Program-made: the position numbers and the translations under genes
Shown here: positions 8,360 to 15,382 of the stretch, piece by piece
Numbering within the stretch: position 1 is the first letter of the stretch
How the letters are laid out: every line of letters begins with the position of its first letter
Source: CAYWJA01 sp964458485
GTDB taxonomy: Bacteria > Patescibacteriota > Gracilibacteria > UM-FILTER-43-11
DNA length: 31,239 bases
Direction of reading: 5' to 3'
Assembly (NCBI GenBank): GCA_964458485.1
Contig: CAYWJA010000020.1
Span: 1-31,239 of the forward strand
The notes under the pieces: generated by a model
Database searches by the model: none
Told to the model about the DNA's origin: nothing
Seen by the model: the letters and a program-made list of their open reading frames with translations, nothing else

Positions 8360-8461
8360 AAAATTATTTCTAAAGTTTCATTTAGCTTCGCGAGCTTCTC
8401 ATGGGACCCACGAGACCCATGTCGACTCCTCGCTACGCCTACTCAACTTTAAAATAATTTT
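8360..8461. repeat. Long inverted repeat around a GC-rich core
   Basis: The arm AAAATTATTTCTAAAGTT (8360-8377) is inverted at 8445-8461 with one base missing. The 67 bases between are more GC-rich and contain ATGGG/CCCAT and the words GCTTCGCGAG and CTCGCTACGCC. No coding sequence or known RNA is apparent. Confidence 0.7.
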
Positions 8462-8526
8462 GTTATTTAATGTGGGTTAACTTGGAATCCCACAGGGGAC
8501 CCAATTGGGGTTTTTGGTATAAAGGG

Positions 8527-8554
8527 TTGACAAAAAATAGATTATTGGTATAAT
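8527..8554 (+). promoter_or_regulatory. Consensus sigma70 promoter
   Basis: Perfect TTGACA (8527-8532) and perfect TATAAT (8549-8554) with a 16-base spacer. The expected start of transcription is about 8561, giving a leader of under 20 bases to the ATG at 8578. Confidence 0.85.
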
Positions 8555-8577
8555 TATATAGAAATTGAAATATTATT

Positions 8578-9342
8578 ATGAATAAAGATTTAATGCCAAC
8601 GAGAGGTTCTCATCTTATATGCCCAGAACATGGAGAACTAGAGCCATTTATGAAAGAAAAACTATCTGAAGTATTTGCATTAGTTTTGCGACTTCAGGAT
8701 AACATTCAGCCTGTTGCAGATTTGAGTAAATGGGGGATGCGAGATTTAAAAATATTACCAAAATTTGGTGATGCTGTAGGAAATATACAAGTTGCAGATA
8801 ATGTGTCTATTCTTCTCCAGGGATTTCAAGATCAGGATATTGTATTTATGGATGGTACTAGGCCAGTACGTTTATTTTTGATTTTTTCCGAGGATCAAAA
8901 AATGGATCCTGATTTTCTTGATAAATTCATTGATGACAGTGATGGGAATATGCCCGGTAAGGTAGCGGGAAAACAACTTGATTTTAATATGATTGAAATA
9001 AGTAACTGGTCTGCAATTTCTCATACCATGATGAATATGCTCCCCCCTGACACCAGGCCAGAAGGAGCTTCTGGTGTATATAGTGTATTAGATAGTGGCA
9101 TAAAGGTTAAAGCTGCAAAGGGTTATCCGGATTCAGATGACAAGGGCTATACTCCTGCTTTTGAATTAAATGATGATAATTATAAAGATGAATTTATGCA
9201 GCTTGGAAGATGTGTTATTGGAATGTTCTTACTTCAATTAGCCATGAGGAAATTAAGAGAACTTACTGGACAAGGTTCATCAAGAAGGGCATCGTCCATT
9301 AGACATAGAGCCCATAGAGCACTTAAGTCCCACACTGAATAA
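8578..9342 (+). CDS. Hypothetical protein, 254 aa
   Basis: Not recognised. The N-terminus has CPEHGELEPF, with a single Cys and His. A central acidic segment (DDSDGNMPGK) is followed by a hydrophobic helix CVIGMFLLQLAMRKL near residues 213-227, then a strongly basic tail (SSRRASSIRHRAHRALKSH) that could bind nucleic acid or the membrane surface. It is driven by the best promoter in the window and is not in an operon. Its stop is two bases from the stop of the convergent glyQS gene. High expression is inferred from the promoter only. Confidence 0.75.
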   Translation: MNKDLMPTRGSHLICPEHGELEPFMKEKLSEVFALVLRLQDNIQPVADLSKWGMRDLKILPKFGDAVGNIQVADNVSILLQGFQDQDIVFMDGTRPVRLFLIFSEDQKMDPDFLDKFIDDSDGNMPGKVAGKQLDFNMIEISNWSAISHTMMNMLPPDTRPEGASGVYSVLDSGIKVKAAKGYPDSDDKGYTPAFELNDDNYKDEFMQLGRCVIGMFLLQLAMRKLRELTGQGSSRRASSIRHRAHRALKSHTE

Positions 9343-9344
9343 AA

Positions 9345-10754
9345 TTAATTTAATTTTTCCTCCAAATATCCCACTAACTCCTCCACCTTCACCCTCTCCT
9401 GCTCCATACTATCCCTATCACGCACCGTAACAGTATCGTCTTTTTCGAGTGTGTCGAAATCTACAGTTACACAGTAGGGCGTTCCAATTTCATCCTGCCG
9501 GCGGTAGCGCTTACCAACATTACCACTATCATCCCATTCGGATCGGAAGTTTGGCTTAATTAAATCGTAAACTTCGCGGGCTTTTTTCACTAATTCTTCC
9601 TTATTCTTTAAAAGCGGGAATACTGCCACCTGAATTGGAGCAATATTTGGTTTAAATTTCATTACAACCCTCTCCGATTTATCCTCAAGTTTTTCCTCGT
9701 TATATGCATCTATCAGAACCGTAAGAATAGCACGATCACAACCAAATGAAGGTTCAATTACATGTGGTAAAAATACTTCGTTAGTTTGTGGGTTACGATA
9801 CTTTAAATCTTTTCCGCTAAATTTTTCATGCTGAGCAAGATCATAATCCCCACGATCAGCTACACCTTGCAGTTCGCCCCATGTTTTATCACCTTCGTGT
9901 TTACCAAAAGGGAAGCTGTATTCTACATCGAATGTCATACTGGAATAATGGGAAAGCTCTTTATCTGCATGTTCACGAAATCTTAAATTATCATTTTTAA
10001 TACCTAAAACATCTGTAAAGAATTTTTTACTGTGGTCTTTCCATTCCTCATATAGTTCTTTTTTATTATCCGGATGAACAAAATACTCAATTTCCATTTG
10101 TTCAAACTCACGTGTGCGGAATATAAAATTACCAGGAGTTATTTCATTTCTAAATGCTTTACCTATTTGCCCAATACCAAATGGAATTTTTACACGGCAT
10201 GAATTTAAAATATTTTTAAAATTAACAAAAATTCCCTGAGCAGTTTCCGGTCGCAGGTAAATATCAGATTGCTCACCCTCTACTACACCTTGTTGTGTTT
10301 TGAACATCAAATTAAATGTCTTAGCCTCCGTCCAATCGCACTCACCACATTCAGGGCAGGGGATTTCTTCTTTTGTCATTACATCATGTAATTCCTCAAG
10401 AGTTACATTTGCGGTTTTTCTAACCCCAATTTTTTCTTCCAATAATTTATCACCCCTATGTCTTGTTTGGCACTTCTTACAGTCGATCAGTGGATCGCTA
10501 AAACTTGCTACATGCCCACTAGCCTCCCATGTCTTCGGATTCATTAAAATTGCAGCATCCAACCCCACCATATCATCGCGGTCTTCTACAAAATATTTCC
10601 ACCAAATGTCTTTTACATTCTTTTTCAGGGCTACCCCATATGGGCCGTAATCCCAAGTATTTGCAAGCCCACCGTATATATCGGAACCAGGGTATACAAA
10701 CCCGCGACGCTTACATAGTGATACGACTTTTTCCATGAGGTTATTTTCTGGCAT
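9345..10754 (-). CDS. glyQS: Glycyl-tRNA synthetase (single-chain dimeric type)
   Basis: Class II glycyl-tRNA synthetase of the alpha2 type; it charges tRNA-Gly with glycine. The length, 469 residues, is normal. Class II motif 2 is visible as FRNEITP (201-207) and RTREFEQMEIEYF (213-225), and motif 3 around EPSFGCDRAILTVLIDAY. The N-terminal RRGFVYPGSDIYGG is characteristic. A zinc-binding insertion is indicated by CKKC (92-95) and CPECGEC (133-139). The C-terminal anticodon-binding domain follows (IAPIQVAVFPLL). Its own promoter is at 10785-10813. The start ATG is in the ATTATG context. There is no room for a T-box leader. The stop abuts the convergent gene at 9342. Confidence 0.97.
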   Translation of the reverse strand: MPENNLMEKVVSLCKRRGFVYPGSDIYGGLANTWDYGPYGVALKKNVKDIWWKYFVEDRDDMVGLDAAILMNPKTWEASGHVASFSDPLIDCKKCQTRHRGDKLLEEKIGVRKTANVTLEELHDVMTKEEIPCPECGECDWTEAKTFNLMFKTQQGVVEGEQSDIYLRPETAQGIFVNFKNILNSCRVKIPFGIGQIGKAFRNEITPGNFIFRTREFEQMEIEYFVHPDNKKELYEEWKDHSKKFFTDVLGIKNDNLRFREHADKELSHYSSMTFDVEYSFPFGKHEGDKTWGELQGVADRGDYDLAQHEKFSGKDLKYRNPQTNEVFLPHVIEPSFGCDRAILTVLIDAYNEEKLEDKSERVVMKFKPNIAPIQVAVFPLLKNKEELVKKAREVYDLIKPNFRSEWDDSGNVGKRYRRQDEIGTPYCVTVDFDTLEKDDTVTVRDRDSMEQERVKVEELVGYLEEKLN

Positions 10755-10784
10755 AATTATATGATTATAAATATTACAATCGTT

Positions 10785-10813
10785 ATTCTACATAACTATT
10801 ACAAAAATTACAA
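10785..10813 (-). promoter_or_regulatory. Promoter of glyQS
   Basis: On the minus strand TTGTAA (10813-10808), a 17-base spacer and TAGAAT (10790-10785). The -35 lies in the ATTACAAAAATTACAAAG word that is repeated in this spacer (near 10800-10840). Confidence 0.6.
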
Positions 10814-10848
10814 AGCTGACGCATTACAAAAATTACAAAGATTTTTTA

Positions 10849-10857
10849 TGGTATAAT
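10849..10857 (+). promoter_or_regulatory. Extended -10 promoter of the 114-aa gene
   Basis: TGGTATAAT is an extended -10 with a perfect TATAAT (10852-10857). No good -35 is found at 16-18 bases. It lies 27 bases upstream of the ATG at 10885. Confidence 0.55.
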
Positions 10858-10884
10858 TTATTTGTAAATTAATTAAATATTATT

Positions 10885-11229
10885 ATGACAGGAGAAGTAA
10901 AAAGACCAACGCTAGGACCTAGTGAATATGTAGCTCCAGCACAGCCTGTAAGGGCTATGATTCTTCAGGGTAGACCGGCTGTAGAAGAGGGACTAGATGA
11001 TGTCGATGAGGATCCAGAAGTAGTACCAAGACCACGAACAACCCGTACACCAGATGTACCATCACCAAGAAGAGATGGGGGTGAGAGTGAATTAAATCCA
11101 GAAGATTTTCTAGATGCAGCTAGTTGTTGGGAGGCATCTTATCAGGAGGGTAGGGATAATTCTAATGCCTGGAGGCAGTCCCATGAGGAAAGTATGGCAA
11201 GGGGTGAGGGGGGCATTACGGAGCAATAA
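10885..11229 (+). CDS. Disordered acidic protein, 114 aa
   Basis: Not recognised. The composition is low in hydrophobics and rich in Pro, Asp, Glu, Arg and Gly; residues 30-75 (VEEGLDDVDEDPEVVPRPR) are almost certainly disordered. A short C-terminal part (ELNPEDFLDAASCWEASYQE) may form a helix. No signal peptide. It resembles in style, though not in alignable sequence, the acidic orphan proteins at 11818 and 13980. It has its own extended -10 promoter and the ATTATG start. Its stop is five bases from the stop of convergent dtd. Function unknown. Confidence 0.65.
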   Translation: MTGEVKRPTLGPSEYVAPAQPVRAMILQGRPAVEEGLDDVDEDPEVVPRPRTTRTPDVPSPRRDGGESELNPEDFLDAASCWEASYQEGRDNSNAWRQSHEESMARGEGGITEQ

Positions 11230-11234
11230 TTTAT

Positions 11235-11672
11235 TTAACTTTCTATAGTAAGTGTAACCGGCCCATTATTAACTAACTCCACATCCATCATTGCGCGGAA
11301 TTCGCCGGTTTGGACGTTTAGCCTGGTGGCGCGGGCTTTTTCAACAAATAGATCGTACATTTTTTCTGCATGGTCCGGCTTTGCAGCCTGAATAAAATCC
11401 GGGCGACGACCTTTTTTCGTCGATCCATACAAGGTAAATTGCGATACAACTAAAAGTGAACCGCTTACATCTAAAACAGATTTATCAAATTCTGACTTTT
11501 CGCTTGGAAAGATTCTCAGATTTGTAATTTTATCAATAAGATAATCTACATCTTTTTCCGTATCTTCATGGGTTACACCAAGTAAAACCAGGATTCCTTT
11601 GTCTATCTGGCCGGTGATGTTGTCGTCGACCGTTACTTTGGAACGGCTGACGCGCTGAATTACTGCTTTCAT
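11235..11672 (-). CDS. dtd: D-aminoacyl-tRNA deacylase
   Basis: Hydrolyses D-aminoacyl-tRNAs, and Gly mischarged on tRNA-Ala, so protecting translation from wrong chirality. 145 residues is the standard length. Both family signatures are present: SQFTLY at 77-82 and NNGPVT at 135-140, the latter carrying the Gly-cisPro pair that works across the dimer. The N-terminus MKAVIQRVSRSKVTVD is typical. It lies downstream of an AT-rich spacer and is convergent with the small acidic gene at 10885-11229. It is separated from glyQS by that gene, so the two are not an operon. Confidence 0.97.
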   Translation of the reverse strand: MKAVIQRVSRSKVTVDDNITGQIDKGILVLLGVTHEDTEKDVDYLIDKITNLRIFPSEKSEFDKSVLDVSGSLLVVSQFTLYGSTKKGRRPDFIQAAKPDHAEKMYDLFVEKARATRLNVQTGEFRAMMDVELVNNGPVTLTIES

Positions 11673-11737
11673 TTTTTCAAATTATTATCAAATATTAATC
11701 GTATTGTAACCAAATATCTCATAGTCGGGCTAGATAA

Positions 11738-11776
11738 TATAAGGATAGGCTTGAGACTTGCACTTGAGACTTGAGG
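11738..11776. repeat. CTTGAGACTTG word repeat
   Basis: Two near copies of GGCTTGAGACTTG / CACTTGAGACTTGAGGC lie in the spacer upstream of the gene at 11818. The word recurs at 16887-16943. One copy supplies the -35 TTGAGA of the 11818 promoter. Confidence 0.7.
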
Positions 11777-11792
11777 CTATTTATGCTATAAT
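11764..11792 (+). promoter_or_regulatory. Promoter of the 122-aa acidic gene
   Basis: TTGAGA (11764-11769), a 17-base spacer and TATAAT (11787-11792) preceded by TGC, an extended -10. The ATG at 11818 lies 25 bases further on. Confidence 0.75.
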
Positions 11793-11817
11793 AATGGGAT
11801 AAATTAACTTATTAATT

Positions 11818-12186
11818 ATGAGTGAAGAACCAAAAAAACAACCGGAGGGTGATGGAGAAAGGCCTAAGATTGATGTAGTTTTAGGTGGCAACAGATTTAA
11901 TGTGCCAGACATTAGTGATACCAAGACAGATGATGGTACTGACGAAGTACCTAAAACTCCGGATGGCGATCCAAAAGAGGAGATTTTGGATGTCACTGAA
12001 GAAGCCTATGAAGCTCCACCATTTGAAATAGAGGACAAGGTAGTCCAAGGGGAGCCATCAGGTGGAGGTCAAAAGGCTAATGTCATACCAGAACCTGGCA
12101 TTGACCCTGATGCACACACAATGCCACCGTATATGGAAGAGGAGCCGGAAGATGGGGATGACCTTTGGATGTCGAATAATGTGTAG
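11818..12186 (+). CDS. Disordered acidic protein, 122 aa
   Basis: Not recognised. Almost entirely polar and strongly acidic, with many Pro, Gly, Asp and Glu residues (KKQPEGDGERPK, DGTDEVPKTPDGDPKEE, MEEEPEDGDDLW). No hydrophobic core, signal peptide or membrane segment, so probably disordered. A strong extended -10 promoter directly precedes it. Its stop is nine bases from the stop of the convergent anti-sigma gene. It matches the other plus-strand orphans in layout. The reading frame is supported by promoter, start context and length; function is unknown. Confidence 0.65.
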   Translation: MSEEPKKQPEGDGERPKIDVVLGGNRFNVPDISDTKTDDGTDEVPKTPDGDPKEEILDVTEEAYEAPPFEIEDKVVQGEPSGGGQKANVIPEPGIDPDAHTMPPYMEEEPEDGDDLWMSNNV

Positions 12187-12195
12187 GAAGTTTCA

Positions 12196-13170
12196 TTACT
12201 GACCTTCTTTATCCTTTATTTTCTCCTTATAATACTCATTGTTTTTATCTTTAGCATTATATTGATCGGTAACTTCAAAACTAACAGAATCAGCATCTTT
12301 AATCAATTTGCCTAAATAATAAACATTATTTTTATCTTTTGAATAATTACTATTTAGCACTTTAAATGTTGCAGGGTCAGCTTTTTCTATTGTTTTTTCT
12401 TTATAATAAACATTCTTATCATCTTTTTTATAACCATGTCCCAAATCTTCCATTGGCTGGGCATCGTCTGCGGATTCAATAGCTGTTGTCATCATTGGCA
12501 TTGCCATACTTGGGGATGCAGTACCAACAGATGTACCACCACCTGATGATGACGAAAGGTCGGAAGTGGAACCAAGGCTGCGCTTTTGAACAGTAGTGTC
12601 AGTTTTTTCAGCTTTTTTGGCTGGTGTGGTATCGGTCTTTTGTTTGCTGGTTACTTGGTTATTGGGTTTGTTTTTAATTTCATCATTTGGGGGACGGACA
12701 TGTCCGTCCCCTACATTAATTTTATTCATTTCATCTACATCTGTTTTGTCTGTTTTTTTAGTCGGTGTGGTTGTCTTTGTTGTTTTGGGTACAGGGATTT
12801 TTATGGTTTTTTTGACCTCCTGCATATTTGTGAATTCAGATGTTTGTATTTCCGGACTTTTGTAATTCTTATAAAAGAACGGAATCATGAGGGCAATTAC
12901 AAATCCAGTAGCAAATACACCTACATATTTCATTGTTCCAAAATTAAAGATTAAATTTAATATACCAACCTTTTTTCCATCTTTTTCTTTTAATTCCGCA
13001 ATTTTTTCCGACAATTTAGCCCTCAGGTTTTCCTTAAAATCCTCATTGAATTGAGTATCGGGTTTGTTATCAATCATCTGAGAGACGATCCTTTTTAGAT
13101 CTTCATCGTGCTCCTTTAGACTTTCGTCTAATTCGTAGATTTCGGTTAATATTTTGTCTAGGTCATTCAT
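12196..13170 (-). CDS. Anti-sigma-factor-like membrane protein with DKNYY domain
   Basis: Likely membrane anti-sigma factor for the ECF sigma gene 10 bases upstream. The N-terminal ~65 residues are charged and helical (LDKILTEIYELDESLKEHDE), the position where an anti-sigma domain would hold the sigma factor in the cytoplasm. A single membrane segment spans about 80-100 (GVFATGFVIALMIPFFY). Residues 105-235 are a Thr/Lys/Pro/Ser-rich linker outside the membrane. The C-terminus (246-320) carries repeated DKNxVYY units (DDKNVYYKEK, KDKNNVYYLGKLIKDAD, KDKNNEYYKEK), matching the DKNYY family. Residues 152-161 are encoded by a perfect 22-base palindrome. The anti-sigma role is inferred from topology and gene order; no HCC zinc motif is visible. 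Confidence 0.8.
   Translation of the reverse strand: MNDLDKILTEIYELDESLKEHDEDLKRIVSQMIDNKPDTQFNEDFKENLRAKLSEKIAELKEKDGKKVGILNLIFNFGTMKYVGVFATGFVIALMIPFFYKNYKSPEIQTSEFTNMQEVKKTIKIPVPKTTKTTTPTKKTDKTDVDEMNKINVGDGHVRPPNDEIKNKPNNQVTSKQKTDTTPAKKAEKTDTTVQKRSLGSTSDLSSSSGGGTSVGTASPSMAMPMMTTAIESADDAQPMEDLGHGYKKDDKNVYYKEKTIEKADPATFKVLNSNYSKDKNNVYYLGKLIKDADSVSFEVTDQYNAKDKNNEYYKEKIKDKEGQ
12690..12711. repeat. Perfect 22-bp palindrome inside the anti-sigma gene
   Basis: GGGGACGGACA followed by its exact inverse TGTCCGTCCCC, extendable by one wobble and one A-T pair to 12688-12713. It is read in frame as part of NVGDGHVRPPND in the disordered linker. It resembles the TAGGGGACG...CGTCCCCTA palindrome inside tgt (25455-25482). 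Confidence 0.95.
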
Positions 13171-13180
13171 AATAATGAGG

Positions 13181-13735
13181 TTAAATATTTAATGAAATGA
13201 GCATAAGTATCGAAAGTAACTTCGCCTCTCTCACATCATTTATAGCTCTGGAAAATGCGGTTTTTACACTGGTTTCGCTTTTGTTGAGAATCGCCGCAAT
13301 TTCTTTATAAGGCAAATCATTCCAAACCCGCAAAATTATTATTTCTCGCTGAAGAGGGGAGAGCTTATCCATATATTTTTTTATATTCTCAATATTTATT
13401 TTTGCATCTACTTGCCTTTCTATATCCTCATTTGTACTTAGCCCCCATACATCTTCTATATCTACAGTTTCTTTATTACCCCTCCAGTGGTCGATCAAAA
13501 GATTGTTTGCAATGGTATAAAGCCATGTGGAGAATTTTGCTTTTTCCGGATTAAAACTGTTTATTTTTTCCAATGCCTTAAAGAATATCTGGCTTGTCAG
13601 ATCTTCAGCATTTTCTTTATGCAGGGTCTTAAAATAAATAAAATCATAGATTTTTTTCACATATTTCTCATAAAGCTTACCGAATTCTTCCAGCTCACCC
13701 TTTTGGCATTTTAAAACAATTGTTTCATCTTCCAT
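13181..13735 (-). CDS. ECF-type RNA polymerase sigma factor
   Basis: A sigma70-family ECF factor of 184 residues that directs RNA polymerase to a specific promoter set. Region 2 is at about 19-85 (FGKLYEKYVKKIYDFIYF, AEDLTSQIFFKALEKI, FSTWLYTIANNLLIDHWR), and region 4 at 122-172 (LSPLQREIIILRVWNDLPYKEIAAIL, then the recognition helix NKSETSVKTAFSRAINDVR). Region 3 is absent, as expected for ECF. It is followed after 10 bases by the DKNYY anti-sigma gene, a normal ECF operon. An ECF-like promoter (TGTAAC, 16 bases, CGTATAA) lies just upstream, suggesting autoregulation. The stimulus is unknown; the extracellular anti-sigma domain suggests an envelope signal. Confidence 0.95.
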   Translation of the reverse strand: MEDETIVLKCQKGELEEFGKLYEKYVKKIYDFIYFKTLHKENAEDLTSQIFFKALEKINSFNPEKAKFSTWLYTIANNLLIDHWRGNKETVDIEDVWGLSTNEDIERQVDAKINIENIKKYMDKLSPLQREIIILRVWNDLPYKEIAAILNKSETSVKTAFSRAINDVREAKLLSILMLISLNI

Positions 13736-13747
13736 AGTTTCATTATG

Positions 13748-13776
13748 TTATACGGATTGACTGCATAAAAGTTACA
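13748..13776 (-). promoter_or_regulatory. Candidate autoregulated ECF promoter
   Basis: On the minus strand TGTAAC (13776-13771), a 16-base spacer and CGTATAA (13754-13748). This matches the spacing and style of SigW-type ECF promoters (TGAAAC-N16-CGTA). The -10 ends 12 bases before the ATG at 13735, so the transcript would be nearly leaderless. Confidence 0.6.
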
Positions 13777-13785
13777 AATAATTTT

Positions 13786-13860
13786 TGTCATTCTGAACTT
13801 GTTTCAGAATCCACGATTCGCTCGTTTATGATGGATCCTGAACAAATTTCAGGATGACAA
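13786..13860. repeat. GTCATTCTGAACT-type palindromic repeat
   Basis: The arms TGTCATTCTGAACTTG... and ...AAATTTCAGGATGACA are inverted copies matching at about 23 of 28 positions, with a short loop (CGATTCGCTCGTTTATGA). Near-identical palindromes occur in many unrelated bacterial genomes. It sits between the ECF promoter and the promoter of the gene at 13980. Confidence 0.85.
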
Positions 13861-13921
13861 AGCGTACTACATCCATTAATGACAATATAGTATATAACAT
13901 ACTATTAAGAATAAAAATTGT

Positions 13922-13949
13922 TTGACAAATAAAATTTTAGTGATACAAT
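13922..13949 (+). promoter_or_regulatory. Promoter of the 136-aa acidic gene
   Basis: Perfect TTGACA (13922-13927), a 16-base spacer and TACAAT (13944-13949) preceded by TGA, an extended -10. The ATG is at 13980. Confidence 0.8.
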
Positions 13950-13979
13950 TGCAACACTTTAAAGACTAACTATATTAAT

Positions 13980-14390
13980 ATGCCCCCAAAAGAACCATCT
14001 GGACCACCAGAAGAGTCAACTGATGAACCTGTGTCTGCAATAGGATTAGAACAGGTTATAATGAGAGCACAAAGGGGAGAGGATCCAACCGGTGAAGACA
14101 AAGCTTTAGTTCAGAATCTATTCCAACGTCATCAGCTCCAAGAACCTTCCCTGCAAGCACAAGCGTCAGTTGAGAAAGTAAATGCGATAATGAGTGTAGT
14201 TGAGACATTAAGAAGTATGGATTTTATAAATCTGGATCCAGATCATCCAATGAGAAAGGCTAATATGGCAGAATTTAGAAGTCGGTATGATGCATTACTT
14301 GGCAATGAGCAAAGTGTTGTACATGCAGAATTAACTATAGAAGAATTTGAAATTTTGACTGCTGAAGAGGATGAAGAGGGAGAGGAATAA
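13980..14390 (+). CDS. Acidic helical protein, 136 aa
   Basis: Not recognised. A Pro/Glu/Ser-rich disordered N-terminus (PPKEPSGPPEESTDEP) leads into a helical middle (LEQVIMRAQRGEDP, ALVQNLFQRHQLQEPS, VEKVNAIMSVVETLRSMDF) and a very acidic C-terminus (LTAEEDEEGEE). No signal peptide or membrane segment. A strong promoter precedes it. Its TAA is immediately followed by the complement of the aroE stop, with no bases between. It is the third acidic plus-strand orphan in a row (10885, 11818, 13980). Function unknown. Confidence 0.7.
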   Translation: MPPKEPSGPPEESTDEPVSAIGLEQVIMRAQRGEDPTGEDKALVQNLFQRHQLQEPSLQAQASVEKVNAIMSVVETLRSMDFINLDPDHPMRKANMAEFRSRYDALLGNEQSVVHAELTIEEFEILTAEEDEEGEE

Positions 14391-15212
14391 TTATTTCCTT
14401 TTACCCAACTCTTTATACAACGCCTTCTCCATCACTTTCAATGGTGCTTCTTTGCCAAAAAACAGCTTAAATTGATCCGCAGCCTGGTACAGCAGCATTC
14501 TTTCTCCGCTAATTGTGCCTGCACCGGCCTTTTTGGCCTCTTTAAGTAATTGGGTTTCAATTGGATTAGTAACAATATCCATCACAACCGATCCCGGGGT
14601 GATTTGTTCAGCATGAAGTAATGATTCTTCAGTATTTGGCATAGATCCAATAGGGGTTGTATTTACAATAATATCAGGCTGAACCTTATTAATCATCCTA
14701 TAGGGTACTGCTTCCATATCAAATTCATCAGCTAATTCTTCCGCCTTTTTTTCTGTACGATTAAATATATAAACATCAGCACCGAATTCTTTTAATGAGT
14801 ACGCAATTGCCCTGGCAGCGCCGCCTGCACCCAACACAAGCACCTTTTTACCTTTAATTGATGTTTTTTCTTTAATAGCCGCAATTGAGCCCATTGCATC
14901 GGTGTTGTAGCCAATGAGCTTACTGTCTTCATTAACAACGGTATTGACAGATTTAATAATTTTAGCGAGCTGATCAAAGTGATCCATATAACACATGACT
15001 TCCAATTTATAAGGCATTGTTACACTAAAACCACCAATATTATTTAAATCGGTTTCATAGCAAAAATTAGCCAGTTCTTCCGGATCCTCCGGATCTATAT
15101 CAATCAATCTATACTCCGCATCCAAACCCAAATGCTTTATTGCCGCGTTATGCATGGCTGGGGATAGGGAATGGGTGACTGGATGGCCTACGATACCGTA
15201 AATTTTTTTCAT
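14391..15212 (-). CDS. aroE: Shikimate dehydrogenase
   Basis: Reduces 3-dehydroshikimate to shikimate with NADPH in the chorismate pathway. 273 residues, normal length. The shikimate-binding serines are in GHPVTHSLSPAMHN (Ser15, Ser17), the catalytic Lys69 is in FSVTMPYK, Asn90 and Asp105 are in the expected SVNTVV and GYNTDAMG segments, and the NADP loop is GAGGAARAI (128-136). The NRTEKKAEELA segment fits an NADP-preferring enzyme. No other aromatic pathway gene is in the window. The gene follows hisS on the same strand across a 170-base repeat-filled spacer. Confidence 0.97.
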   Translation of the reverse strand: MKKIYGIVGHPVTHSLSPAMHNAAIKHLGLDAEYRLIDIDPEDPEELANFCYETDLNNIGGFSVTMPYKLEVMCYMDHFDQLAKIIKSVNTVVNEDSKLIGYNTDAMGSIAAIKEKTSIKGKKVLVLGAGGAARAIAYSLKEFGADVYIFNRTEKKAEELADEFDMEAVPYRMINKVQPDIIVNTTPIGSMPNTEESLLHAEQITPGSVVMDIVTNPIETQLLKEAKKAGAGTISGERMLLYQAADQFKLFFGKEAPLKVMEKALYKELGKRK

Positions 15213-15229
15213 AAAAAATTTAATTTAAC

Positions 15230-15378
15230 ATTTCAGATTTTTGATTTCAGATTCAATTCTGCATTTTTCATTTTTATATTTATCATTTACTGGTTATTCA
15301 ATTAAATAACTAAAAGTAAATGAAAAATACTAAATACCAAATGTGATTCTGAAATCTGAGATCTGAAATCAGAAATAA
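15230..15378. repeat. TTCAGATTT word repeat and long palindrome
   Basis: ATTTCAGATTTTTGATTTCAG near 15229-15250 and the inverted words at 15346-15376 (GAAATCTGAGATCTGAAATC) close a long imperfect hairpin whose inner arms are CATTTTTCATTT...TATCATTTAC and GTAAATGAAAAATAC. The segment 15339-15376 matches 19276-19313 at 34 of 38 positions. It lies between the hisS stop and the aroE start. Confidence 0.85.
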
Positions 15379-15382
15379 TTCA

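Noticed and set aside
10755..10884. T-box riboswitch upstream of glyQS
   Set aside because: Only 130 bases separate it from a divergent gene, no T-box sequence or terminator is seen, and an ordinary promoter lies 31 bases from the ATG.
12586..12954. Hydrophobic plus-strand frames opposite the anti-sigma gene
   Set aside because: They are the complement of Lys/Thr-rich codons; hydrophobic character is an artefact, and there is no start signal.
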